A stretch of 24,351 nt of DNA from DATDPM01 sp041498815 (GTDB lineage: Bacteria; Pseudomonadota; Alphaproteobacteria; DATDPM01). This document shows positions 5,949 to 12,332 of the stretch, piece after piece (position 1 is the first letter of the stretch; every line of letters begins with the position of its first letter). The stretch is from positions 1 to 24,351 of the forward strand of contig JBGQJC010000038.1 of assembly GCA_041498815.1 (NCBI GenBank), written 5' to 3'. The notes beneath the pieces are model-generated. The model ran no database searches. It worked only from the letters and a program-made list of their open reading frames with translations, and was not told the origin of the DNA. The translations under genes were made by a program, and so were the position numbers.

Positions 5949-7772
5949 ATGGAATTGCGCAACATCGCGATCATCGCCCACGTCGATCACGGCAAGACGA
6001 CGCTGGTGGATTGTCTGCTGCGCCAAAGCGGCGCCTTCCGCGAGAACCAGCAGGTGGCCGAGCGGGCGCTGGACTACAACGATATCGAGCGCGAACGCGG
6101 CATCACGATCCTGTCCAAATGCACCTCGGTGGTGTGGCACGGCACCCGCATCAACATCGTCGATACCCCCGGTCATGCCGATTTCGGCGGCGAGGTGGAA
6201 CGGATCTTGAGCATGGTGAACGGGGCCCTGGTTCTGGTGGACGCCGCCGAAGGACCGATGCCGCAGACCAAATTCGTGCTCGCCAAGGCGCTGCGCGCCG
6301 GATTGCGCCCGATCGTCGTCGTCAACAAGGTCGACCGCCCCGACCAGCGGGCGGCCGTGGTCGAAGGCGCGATGTTCGACCTTTTCGCCATGCTCGACGC
6401 CAGCGAGGAACAGCTCGACTTCCCCACCATCTTCGCATCGGCCAAGGAGGGCTGGACGGCGCTCGATCTCGAAGGGGCGCGCCACGACATGGCGCCGCTG
6501 TTCGATCTCTTGGTGCGCCACGTGCCGGCGCCCAAGATCGATGCCGCCGGTCCCTTCGCCATGCTGGTGACGACGCTCGAAGCGGACCCGTATCTGGGCC
6601 GGGTCCTGACGGGGCGCATCGAATCCGGGGCGGTCAGGCCCAACATGGCGGTCAAGGCATTGTCCCGCGACGGCGCGGTTCTGGAACAGGGCCGGATCAT
6701 GAAAGTCCTGGCCTTCCGCGGTCTCGAGCGGGTCGCGATCGAGGAGGCTTTGGCCGGCGACATCGTAGCCATCGCCGGACTCTCCGGCGCGACCGTGGCC
6801 GACACCATTTGCGCGCCCGAAGTCATGGCTGCTTTGCCGGCCCAGCCGATCGACCCTTCGACCCTTGCCATGACGTTCTCGATCAACGATTCGCCCTTGG
6901 CCGGGCTCGAGGGCGACAAGCTCACCTCGCGCGTGCTGGGCGAGCGGCTCATGCGCGAGGCCGAAGGCAATGTCGCCATCAAGGTGACGCCCTCCGCCGA
7001 GCGCGGCGCCTTCGAAGTGGCGGGGCGCGGCGAGTTGCAGCTCGCGGTCTTGATCGAGACCATGCGCCGCGAGGGGTTCGAGTTGGCCATTAGCCGCCCG
7101 CGCGTCCTTTACAAAACCGATTCCGAAACCGGCCTCGAGCTCGAACCGCTGGAAGAGGTCACGATCGACGTCGACGAGGGATTCGCCGGCATCGTCGTCG
7201 ACAAGGTCTCCCAGCGCAAAGGCGAGCTTCGCGACATCCGGCCAAGCGGCGGCGGCAAGCAGCGCCTCGTTCTGCTCGCCCCTTCGCGGGGGCTGATCGG
7301 ATACCACGGCGAATTCATGACCGACACCAGGGGCACCGGCGTCATGAACCGGCTGTTCCATTCCTACGTGCCCTATAAGGGGGCCATTCCCCAGCGCCGC
7401 ACCGGCACGCTGGTATCGACCGAATCCGGCGCCGCCGTCGCCTATGCGCTTTGGTATCTGGAGGAGCGGGGCGCCCTCTTCATCGATCCGGGCACCAAGG
7501 TCTATCCCGGCATGATCATCGGCGAGAATGCCAAGGTCGGCGATCTCGACGTCAACCCGACCAAGGGCAAGCATCTGACGAACATCCGGGCCGCGGGCAA
7601 GGACGACGCGGTGCTCTTGACCCCGCCGATCCGCATGACCTTGGAAAAGGCGATCGCCTATATCGCCGACGACGAGCTGGTCGAAGTCACGCCGAAGTCG
7701 GTGCGGCTGCGGAAGCGCATGCTCGACAAGAACCTTCGCCGCCGCGAAGCCCGGCGGGAAAGCGCGGCCTAA
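5949..7772 (+). CDS. typA: translational GTPase TypA/BipA
   Basis: The gene encodes 607 aa, full length for the family. It is a ribosome-associated GTPase with EF-G-like domains that helps 50S assembly and translation under stress and cold. G motifs are intact: G1 AHVDHGKT (10-17), G2 RGIT (50-53), G3 DTPGH (72-76) and G4 NKVD (126-129). These are followed by the beta-barrel domain (about 200-290), domain III (about 300-380, ending AGRGELQLAVLIETMRREG), domain V, and the BipA-specific C-terminus with its GLIGYHGEFMTDTRGTG loop and the MNRLFHSYVPYKG signature. GGAAAG precedes the ATG. It appears monocistronic, with a candidate promoter at 5872-5901. The region just past its stop holds an unusual decamer array instead of a clear terminator. 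Confidence 0.98.
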   Translation: MELRNIAIIAHVDHGKTTLVDCLLRQSGAFRENQQVAERALDYNDIERERGITILSKCTSVVWHGTRINIVDTPGHADFGGEVERILSMVNGALVLVDAAEGPMPQTKFVLAKALRAGLRPIVVVNKVDRPDQRAAVVEGAMFDLFAMLDASEEQLDFPTIFASAKEGWTALDLEGARHDMAPLFDLLVRHVPAPKIDAAGPFAMLVTTLEADPYLGRVLTGRIESGAVRPNMAVKALSRDGAVLEQGRIMKVLAFRGLERVAIEEALAGDIVAIAGLSGATVADTICAPEVMAALPAQPIDPSTLAMTFSINDSPLAGLEGDKLTSRVLGERLMREAEGNVAIKVTPSAERGAFEVAGRGELQLAVLIETMRREGFELAISRPRVLYKTDSETGLELEPLEEVTIDVDEGFAGIVVDKVSQRKGELRDIRPSGGGKQRLVLLAPSRGLIGYHGEFMTDTRGTGVMNRLFHSYVPYKGAIPQRRTGTLVSTESGAAVAYALWYLEERGALFIDPGTKVYPGMIIGENAKVGDLDVNPTKGKHLTNIRAAGKDDAVLLTPPIRMTLEKAIAYIADDELVEVTPKSVRLRKRMLDKNLRRREARRESAA

Positions 7773-7790
7773 AGATTACCTTTTGCTTGG

Positions 7791-7850
7791 TAATGTTGCG
7801 TAATGCGCCGTCATGCTGCGCAATGCGCCGAAATGCCGCCCGATGCGCGG
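7791..7850. repeat. six-copy degenerate decamer array after typA
   Basis: Six consecutive 10-base units starting at 7791, 7801, 7811, 7821, 7831 and 7841 each carry ATG at positions 3-5 and mostly fit NNATGCGCCG. Examples are TAATGTTGCG, TAATGCGCCG, TCATGCTGCG and CAATGCGCCG. The period equals about one DNA helical turn. Confidence 0.7.
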
Positions 7851-7860
7851 CGCCTCGATG

Positions 7861-8106
7861 CTAGCCCTCGTATTTCTCGACCACCTCGGCCGGGCGGACT
7901 TTGGCTTCGCCCGGATCCTGGCCGAACTCGCGCAGCGCCCGGCGCTGGCGAAGCAGGTCCCAGCATTGATCCAATTCGACGTTGATTTTTTTCAGCCGCT
8001 CGCGGTCGGCATCCTTGGGCACGCCTTGCGCGTACAGCCGTTCCTCTTCCGACACCAGGCGCTGGATATGGTTGAGGACCGATTGATCCGTCGTTTGGTT
8101 TGCCAT
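7861..8106 (-). CDS. DUF2630 family protein
   Basis: The gene encodes 81 aa. AAGGGAAA precedes the ATG at 8106. The sequence is the recognisable DUF2630 pattern: an N-terminal helix with VLNHIQRLVSEEERLYAQG, an acidic/basic helix with DRERLKKINVELDQCWDLLRQ, and RRALREFGQDP near the C-terminus. It is probably a small cytosolic helical-hairpin protein. The function of the family is not known. It lies 79 bases downstream of the small membrane-protein gene on the same strand and may be cotranscribed. Confidence 0.85.
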   Translation of the reverse strand: MANQTTDQSVLNHIQRLVSEEERLYAQGVPKDADRERLKKINVELDQCWDLLRQRRALREFGQDPGEAKVRPAEVVEKYEG

Positions 8107-8185
8107 GACGATTTCCCTTCGCTCAAATGCGCGGCGACGCTTCGCGCCGCCTGGGTTGTTTAAAGGCCGCGCTCCCCTTTCGAGG

Positions 8186-8380
8186 CTAGCCGCGTGTCGC
8201 GAGTTTGAAGCCGGAGTACGCGAGGAAGCCGGAGACCAGGAGCGCCAGCCAACTCACCCATAGCGGGACCTCCCATCCGCCGATCGACGCGTCCCAGCCC
8301 ATGAAGATTCGCGTCAAATGCAAAACAGCGACGATTAAAAATACGATCGTCGTTACCGCAACGTATGTTTTCTTATCCAT
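8186..8380 (-). CDS. small two-helix membrane protein
   Basis: The gene encodes 64 aa. The start at 8380 is fixed by AGGAGG eight bases upstream; the longer in-frame extension lacks support. Two transmembrane helices are visible at about residues 5-23 (YVAVTTIVFLIVAVLHLTRI) and 37-57 (VPLWVSWLALLVSGFLAYSG), linked by a short loop with MGWDASIGGW. The pattern looks like a conserved small inner-membrane protein family, but I cannot name it. It is likely the first gene of a unit with DUF2630. Confidence 0.75.
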   Translation of the reverse strand: MDKKTYVAVTTIVFLIVAVLHLTRIFMGWDASIGGWEVPLWVSWLALLVSGFLAYSGFKLATRG

Positions 8381-8727
8381 GGGTGCCTCCTCTCTCCCGG
8401 GTATCGATAACTTCCATTGCCCCGTCATATGCCGGTTCGCCCCCCGGCTCCCAGCCTATCTTACACCGGCGGTTTCCCGGCGAATGTTAGCAAATGTCAT
8501 CATTCGCAAACGTCCCAAGGCCGCGGGGAGGGCACGCCGGGCGCGCGTTTGCGCGCGCCGCGACGAGATGAGCGCGCGTACCTGCCGCCGCAAAGCTCGG
8601 TTACGCGGTTCACAGTGTCAAAGACCGAATGTGGATTATATTCCTAAGTTGCTCCGAAGTCAACGGCCTCGGGAATCCCGCGGCGGATGAGTTCGAGAAT
8701 CTGAACCGGAGGGCTTGGCGGGCCGGG
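8381..8727. other. intergenic region with an operator-like dyad and a hairpin
   Basis: No supported gene. It contains a 7-bp inverted repeat GCGAATG (8480-8486) / CATTCGC (8501-8507), with arm centres 21 bases (two helical turns) apart, suiting a dimeric regulator. It also has a GC hairpin GGCGCGCG-TTTG-CGCGCGCC at 8540-8559. The hairpin lacks a T-tract on either strand. Both lie between two minus-strand genes. Confidence 0.4.
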
Positions 8728-9465
8728 TCAGTGTTTGCGCCGGATCGGCAAGATCATCCGCACACGCGAGCGGTAGTTGGTATAGGTATCGCCAAAGACG
8801 GCCACCAAGTCACGTTCCTCGAGCTGCAGCGCAACGAGGATATAGGCCGTCGTCACTGCCGCGAACAGCAGATGGCCTTGGCTCATGGTCGGCGCCGCCC
8901 AGAACGCGATGATGAACCCAACCATGATGGGATGGCGGACGATCTTGTAGAGGCCGGGGTCCTTGAAGCTCGGGCGCGGAGCTTCCTTTCCCGTCATTCG
9001 AGACAGCGCCTGGCGCAGGCCGAACAGCTCGAAATGGTCGATCATGAAAGTCGAGATCAGCACGACGAACCAGCCGAAGAAAAACAGGCCCTCGATCACG
9101 CCACGGCCGATACCGCCCGGAACGTCCCAGACGGGTTCGGGCATCGGCCGCCACTGCCAATACAGCAACAGGAGCGCGGCATTGGAAAGCAACACATAGG
9201 TGCTGCGCTCGACCGAAGGCGACACCAGCTTCGTCCACCATGTCTTGAAGGCCGGACGCGCCATGATGCTGTGCTGAAGCGCGAAGATGCTCATCAGCAC
9301 GACATTGACGACGATCGATCCCCAGAGTCCGGCGGGGGTGCCGGTATCGATCGCCTTGGGTACGAACTGGTCGTAGCCGCCCACAAATGCGATCGCGTAC
9401 AAAAACGTGACGAGAAACATGGCGTAGCAGATCACGCCATATAAAAGAGCCAGCATGCCACCCAT
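8728..9465 (-). CDS. mddA: methanethiol S-methyltransferase (MddA-type membrane enzyme)
   Basis: The gene encodes 245 aa, a typical MddA length. The start at 9465 has AAGGGGGG upstream. Five or so membrane helices are visible (about 5-28, 48-65, 88-104, 123-141, 181-192/198-212). The family pattern runs: FLYAIAFVGG, VPKAID, FALQHSIMAR, ERSTYVLLSN, WQWRPMP, INHF-like IDHFELFGLRQ, GLYKIVRHP (RHP at 177-179), GHLLFAAVTTAYIL and QLEERDLVAVFGDTY. MddA uses SAM to convert methanethiol to dimethyl sulfide. It belongs to the same fold group as isoprenylcysteine methyltransferases, and the RHP and EERD motifs line the SAM site. Substrate assignment rests on whole-pattern recognition, since NnrU/isoprenylcysteine-type relatives share the fold. 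It is divergent from the toxin-antitoxin operon. Confidence 0.82.
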   Translation of the reverse strand: MGGMLALLYGVICYAMFLVTFLYAIAFVGGYDQFVPKAIDTGTPAGLWGSIVVNVVLMSIFALQHSIMARPAFKTWWTKLVSPSVERSTYVLLSNAALLLLYWQWRPMPEPVWDVPGGIGRGVIEGLFFFGWFVVLISTFMIDHFELFGLRQALSRMTGKEAPRPSFKDPGLYKIVRHPIMVGFIIAFWAAPTMSQGHLLFAAVTTAYILVALQLEERDLVAVFGDTYTNYRSRVRMILPIRRKH

Positions 9466-9628
9466 GACGCCCCCCTTGGTAAAGTCTTCACCCTCTCCCT
9501 TGCAGAACCCGTCCCATAGTGCATCCCGGTTGATGGCCGTCAAATCAATACCGTTATACTCCGGGGCCGAACGCCTGGAACGCGCCGTAGCTCTGCACGG
9601 ATATCCGGGGCGGCGCCGCCGGGGACTA

Positions 9629-9676
9629 TATCCGATAGAGATTTGCGGGCTTGCCGTCGGATCGCTATCGGCGATA
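9629..9676 (+). promoter_or_regulatory. paired TATC/GATA palindromes upstream of the toxin-antitoxin operon
   Basis: TATC-C-GATA at 9629-9637 and TATCG-G-CGATA at 9666-9676 are related short palindromes about 38 bases apart. The second overlaps the predicted -10 element and ends 8 bases before the toxin ATG. This is the usual place for autorepression by an antitoxin; binding is inferred. Confidence 0.5.
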
Positions 9677-9678
9677 AT
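9651..9678 (+). promoter_or_regulatory. toxin-antitoxin promoter, TTGCCG-16-GATAAT
   Basis: TTGCCG (9651-9656) and GATAAT (9673-9678) are separated by 16 bases. The expected transcription start, about seven bases downstream, coincides with the toxin ATG at 9685, so the message may be leaderless. Confidence 0.5.
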
Positions 9679-9684
9679 CTGCCG

Positions 9685-9942
9685 ATGCAAATCGTATTCG
9701 CCAAGGAGGCCGCGAAAGGCTGGCGGGATGCCGGAGAAAAACGGCGCGCCGCGTTTCGCGAGGTCTTGGGGCGGGTCGCGGCCGATCCGGCGCTCCGGCA
9801 TCCGAAGGTCGAGCCGTTCCGCGGGCTCAAGAACGGTTTCCGGGTCCGGCTCGGGGACTGGCGGGCGGTGTATGTGCTGGATCGCGGCGCGAATAGATTG
9901 GTGGTCTTGAAGGTCGCGCCGCGCGGCCGCGTCTACAAATAG
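9685..9942 (+). CDS. type II toxin, RelE/ParE superfamily
   Basis: The gene encodes 85 aa. The start at 9685 (MQIVFAKEAAKG) fits family N-termini; no Shine-Dalgarno is present. RelE-fold features are an N-terminal strand, a helical pair rich in Arg/Lys (WRDAGEKRRAAFREVLGRV), then the four-strand core with VEPFRGLKNGFRVRLGDWRAVY and a C-terminal strand LVVLKVAPRGRVYK. The K-x-GxFRxR-GDWR pattern is the standard RelE/ParE signature. It acts either as a ribosome-dependent mRNA endonuclease or as a gyrase poison; sequence alone does not decide. It is followed 17 bases later by an XRE antitoxin, a toxin-first order like HigBA. Confidence 0.88.
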   Translation: MQIVFAKEAAKGWRDAGEKRRAAFREVLGRVAADPALRHPKVEPFRGLKNGFRVRLGDWRAVYVLDRGANRLVVLKVAPRGRVYK

Positions 9943-9959
9943 CCGGGAGGAGAGTGCCG

Positions 9960-10391
9960 ATGTCCCCGAGCGCCAAGAACCCGAGCGCCATGAAAAAGCG
10001 CGCCGCCGCGACCCGCCGCAAAGCACCGCGCCACGCCCGGGCCGCGACCACCGGCGGGGTCGTTACCCTGAAGCGCAAGGATTACGAGGCTCTCGTCGCG
10101 CGGTTGGAGCAAGCCGAAGATCTAGCCGACGCGCGGCGTGTGCTGGCCGTGACGAAGCCCGAAGATTACCTGGCGCTGGCGGAAGCCGACCGCCTTGCCG
10201 CCGGGGAAAGCCCGGTCCGCGTCTGGCGCGAGCACCGAAATCTTACGATGCAGGCGCTCGCCGCCAAGTCCGGAGTACCGCAGCCCTACATCTCCGAGAT
10301 CGAAACGGGAAAGAAACCCGGCTCGCTCAAGGCCATGGCGGCTCTCGCTAAAGCGCTCGGTCTCGCGATCGACGATCTCGTCCGAGTCTAG
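9960..10391 (+). CDS. XRE-family antitoxin with C-terminal HTH
   Basis: The gene encodes 143 aa. The start at 9960 follows GGGAGGAG with optimal spacing, far stronger than the toxin's initiation signal. A basic, Ala/Arg-rich N-terminus (1-33) leads to a short Phd-like segment VVTLKRKDYEALVARLEQAE (35-54), then a linker with KPEDYLALAEADRLAAGES. A canonical Cro/C1 helix-turn-helix spans 88-141: LTMQALAAKSGVPQPYISEIE, TGKKPGSLKAMAALAKALGL. It would neutralise the RelE-type toxin and repress the shared promoter. Fused Phd-like and XRE segments are seen in other RelE-partner antitoxins. The stop falls just before the transposase remnant. Confidence 0.88.
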   Translation: MSPSAKNPSAMKKRAAATRRKAPRHARAATTGGVVTLKRKDYEALVARLEQAEDLADARRVLAVTKPEDYLALAEADRLAAGESPVRVWREHRNLTMQALAAKSGVPQPYISEIETGKKPGSLKAMAALAKALGLAIDDLVRV

Positions 10392-10423
10392 ATCGCGCTT
10401 CTCGGCTCCGTGCCGCCAAGCGG

Positions 10424-10651
10424 GGCCAGACCATCAATGCCGTGGAAAATTACTTTTCAGTGTTCAAGCGCGGCATGAAGAGTGTCTATCAGCATTGCGC
10501 CGAAAAGCACCTACAGCGCTATCTGAGCGAGTTTGATTTCCGTTACAACTCCCGCACAGTTTCCGATGGGGAACGTGCCCAGAAGGCGATCGCCGGGGCG
10601 CAAGGAAAGCGCCTTACTTATCGGCGGATTGACCAAGGGAGCAATTCATAA
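10424..10651 (+). pseudogene. C-terminal remnant of an IS1595 (ISXO2-like) transposase
   Basis: An open segment without its own start encodes GQTINAVENYFSVFKRGMKS, followed by VYQHCAEKHLQRYLSEFDFRYNSR and ending KRLTYRRIDQGSNS. This matches the last ~75 residues of ISXO2-type DDE transposases, including the conserved N-x-V/I-E-x-Y/F-S-x-F-K-R-G-M block around the final catalytic Glu and the YQHC-EKHL-RYL-EFDFRYN block. Full-length proteins are about 300 aa, so three quarters is missing. The frame is open upstream into the antitoxin gene but is not transposase-like before about 10424. It is a dead IS scar abutting the antitoxin. Confidence 0.85.
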
Positions 10652-10798
10652 ACAAACGGCTCAACATTTCCTTATGTGGCGCAAGGCGCGGCTTAAAGAT
10701 GGCCCATAGCGGGTATACATCAAAGACATTTACCGGCATGATTTGGGTAGCTGGGCAGACCAGCGGTCTATCTATGTCAATTTCTGGGGGGCTTTGAT
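10652..10798. other. AT-richer non-coding junction after the IS remnant
   Basis: Base composition drops in GC relative to the flanks here. It supplies GGGGGG at about 10785-10790 as a Shine-Dalgarno for the membrane protein. It probably includes the old right end of the IS, but no inverted repeat or target duplication can be identified because the left end is lost. Confidence 0.4.
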
Positions 10799-11266
10799 AT
10801 GTCGTCTCCACAGAGTGACCTCGATAATTACAGAGACTTAGTGATAGACATTTATTCGAAGGCCTATGATCGCGCAGCGGCTTATACCAACCTAATCATG
10901 CTTGGTGGCTATGCTGGCGGATTTGCAATCTGGAATTTCACTCGCGCATACTTAACGGCCAGAGCCTCTGCATGGACAGCACTCCTGTTGTTATCATCGC
11001 TCACTGTCTTCATCTTATTTGAAATCTACAAAATGGTTTTCCACACGAGACACGGAATAAAGATTGCCGCGCTCCTTCGCCAATCAAAGCCTGTGGCCGA
11101 GATCGTCTCTGATGTTCAGGAGTATGATAAAATAATCGTACGCGAAGGCTTGTTTTTTGTGCAGCGCATATGGGGAACAGCATTAGCGGTTTGTGTCGTC
11201 ACTGCATTAGCCGCGATGGTTATCCTTGTCTGGAACTTTGTCGGTATCATTACTGACCCTTCTTAG
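10799..11266 (+). CDS. three-helix membrane protein of unknown function (accessory)
   Basis: The gene encodes 155 aa. The ATG at 10799 follows GGGGGG with an AT spacer. A hydrophilic N-terminus (1-30) leads to hydrophobic helices at about 31-48 (NLIMLGGYAGGFAIWNFT), 57-77 (AWTALLLLSSLTVFILFEIY) and 126-149 (GTALAVCVVTALAAMVILVW). A soluble ~45-residue segment separates helices two and three. No family is recognised. Two N-terminal helices plus a distal one resembles small membrane effectors found in some phage-defence loci, but there is no sequence motif to prove that. The gene is AT-richer than the flanks and follows an IS scar, consistent with acquisition by transfer. Confidence 0.75.
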   Translation: MSSPQSDLDNYRDLVIDIYSKAYDRAAAYTNLIMLGGYAGGFAIWNFTRAYLTARASAWTALLLLSSLTVFILFEIYKMVFHTRHGIKIAALLRQSKPVAEIVSDVQEYDKIIVREGLFFVQRIWGTALAVCVVTALAAMVILVWNFVGIITDPS

Positions 11267-11371
11267 TTTGCCACCCTTTGGCGATTTATGCGGCTTCGGC
11301 GGCATATCGAGTGCCCGCTTTAGGGCTTCGTCGCGACGCTTCACAGTTTCTTTTTTCTGAGATTTCTTCAT
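11207..11371 (-). CDS. small basic protein with KRxLxxPPKPHK-type motif (possible gene)
   Basis: The frame encodes 54 aa, highly basic: KKSQKKETVKRRDEALKRAL, then DMPPKPHKSPKGGK. The RRDxALKRAL-x-PPKPHK block resembles short conserved hypothetical proteins I recall from alphaproteobacterial accessory regions; this is recollection, not a search. Its ATG (11369-11371, minus) overlaps the ATG of the plus-strand HEPN-like gene within one CATG. Its last 60 bases run antisense to the end of the membrane-protein gene. No good Shine-Dalgarno is visible. It could be real, or a fortuitous open frame. Confidence 0.45.
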   Translation of the reverse strand: MKKSQKKETVKRRDEALKRALDMPPKPHKSPKGGKLRRVSNDTDKVPDKDNHRG

Positions 11372-11912
11372 GACATCACAGCTCATAGAGCGGGCTTTTT
11401 CTGCCGATCAATTATACACGATGGGCTTGGTAAGCATGGCCGCCACATGGCTCGAAAGCGAAGTGGAGGCCGCAATCTGGATATTTTCCAAGACCCCCTT
11501 TCTGCGGGGAAAGGCAATTACCACCCATATGTCGCAGCCCCTGCGCGAAAATGTGCTGCTCGCATTGGCTAATCAGCGTTGGCATGGAAGAACGCCGGAA
11601 CCGAAGCTAGGCGCATTGATCCGAGAGATCGCAGAGGCACGCGGCAAGCGGAACGACTTATTGCACAATATGTGGGCTTTGGACCGCAAAGGCCGGGCGA
11701 GGCGTCTCCATATCGTAAAAGCTAGAGGGCACTTTTCTACTGAGCGGCGGTCTATGAGCGTAAAAGCTATGCGCGCCCTTGCTGATCGTCTCGTTTATCT
11801 CCGCCTTCAACTTTTTGTCTTTGTGGCGGAGCATCGGCCAAAATCATCGCACAGTAGGCGGCGCAAGCGACGACGCTCCACTCCCCGTCGTAGGGGCCAC
11901 ACAAATGCCTGA
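11370..11912 (+). CDS. HEPN-like protein with R-x4-H motif (accessory)
   Basis: The gene encodes 180 aa, probably all helical. Residues 94-99 read RNDLLH, giving R94, a polar N95 and H99. This is the R-N-x3-H form of the R-x4-6-H signature of HEPN ribonuclease domains, placed late in a helical bundle as expected. It is preceded by a helix MGLVSMAATWLESEVEAAIW. The C-terminal ~25 residues are Arg/Ser-rich (HSRRRKRRRSTPRRRGH) and may bind nucleic acid. No Shine-Dalgarno supports the ATG at 11370; ATG 11421 is an alternative. HEPN proteins often act as toxins or abortive-infection RNases. Assignment rests on this motif and helix content, so it is tentative. Confidence 0.65.
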   Translation: MTSQLIERAFSADQLYTMGLVSMAATWLESEVEAAIWIFSKTPFLRGKAITTHMSQPLRENVLLALANQRWHGRTPEPKLGALIREIAEARGKRNDLLHNMWALDRKGRARRLHIVKARGHFSTERRSMSVKAMRALADRLVYLRLQLFVFVAEHRPKSSHSRRRKRRRSTPRRRGHTNA

Positions 11913-11961
11913 CCGCCAGCCTATGCCTACTGGTGCGCCGGCAGCAGCAGGCGTCCCGGCG

Positions 11962-12159
11962 CTAAATCAGGCCGACCTCCGCGGCCGAGTCCGATGTCAC
12001 CGGCATGACCTGCCCGTCATCGAAAACCACGACCACGATCTCGGAATCCGAGATCAATTGGACGCTGCGCCTCACCTTCGACGCATCGACTTCGACCCAC
12101 CCAGCCTTCGATCCCAATTGCTTGACGTTAACCAGGCGTTCGGCCGTTTTCTCCATCAT
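11962..12159 (-). CDS. 65-aa hypothetical protein behind an FNR box
   Basis: The gene encodes 65 aa. AAGGGGG precedes tandem ATGs at 12159 and 12156; either could be used. The sequence alternates strands: AERLVNVKQLGSKAGWVEVD, SVQLISDSEIVVVVFDDG, QVMPVTSD. It suggests a small beta-rich cytosolic protein. No family is recognised and there is no signal peptide or cysteine. A perfect FNR/FixK site lies about 107 bases upstream of the start with a candidate -10 between, so low-oxygen induction is the best clue to its role. Confidence 0.65.
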   Translation of the reverse strand: MMEKTAERLVNVKQLGSKAGWVEVDASKVRRSVQLISDSEIVVVVFDDGQVMPVTSDSAAEVGLI

Positions 12160-12234
12160 TTGTGCCCCCTTCGCGATTTATCATCGCTCCCGACCCACAG
12201 GGAAGGCCAGAGAAATAGAGAGTTTCTCCCGAGG

Positions 12235-12279
12235 ATAATGAACACCGCCCGCGAGACCGTCCGCATTGATCTAGATCAA
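12235..12279 (-). promoter_or_regulatory. FNR/FixK-type box TTGAT-CTAG-ATCAA and candidate -10
   Basis: TTGATCTAGATCAA at 12266-12279 is a 14-base perfect palindrome identical to the FNR/Anr/FixK consensus TTGAT-N4-ATCAA. On the minus strand CATTAT at 12235-12240 can serve as -10, placing the box near -41 to -45 from the start, a class II activator position. The only gene downstream in that direction is the 65-aa gene. Confidence 0.7.
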
Positions 12280-12332
12280 CCGCCCCCCGCGGCCACCGGC
12301 CGGGCAGACGCCCGGCCCATCCCCCGCGCCGG

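Noticed and set aside
4419..7574. 1051-aa open frame antisense to the methyltransferase and typA
   Set aside because: It is the antisense shadow of high-GC coding sequence. It has no recognisable domain and overlaps clearly real genes throughout.
7791..7850. Decamer array as a CRISPR array
   Set aside because: Units are 10 bases without spacers and no cas genes are present.
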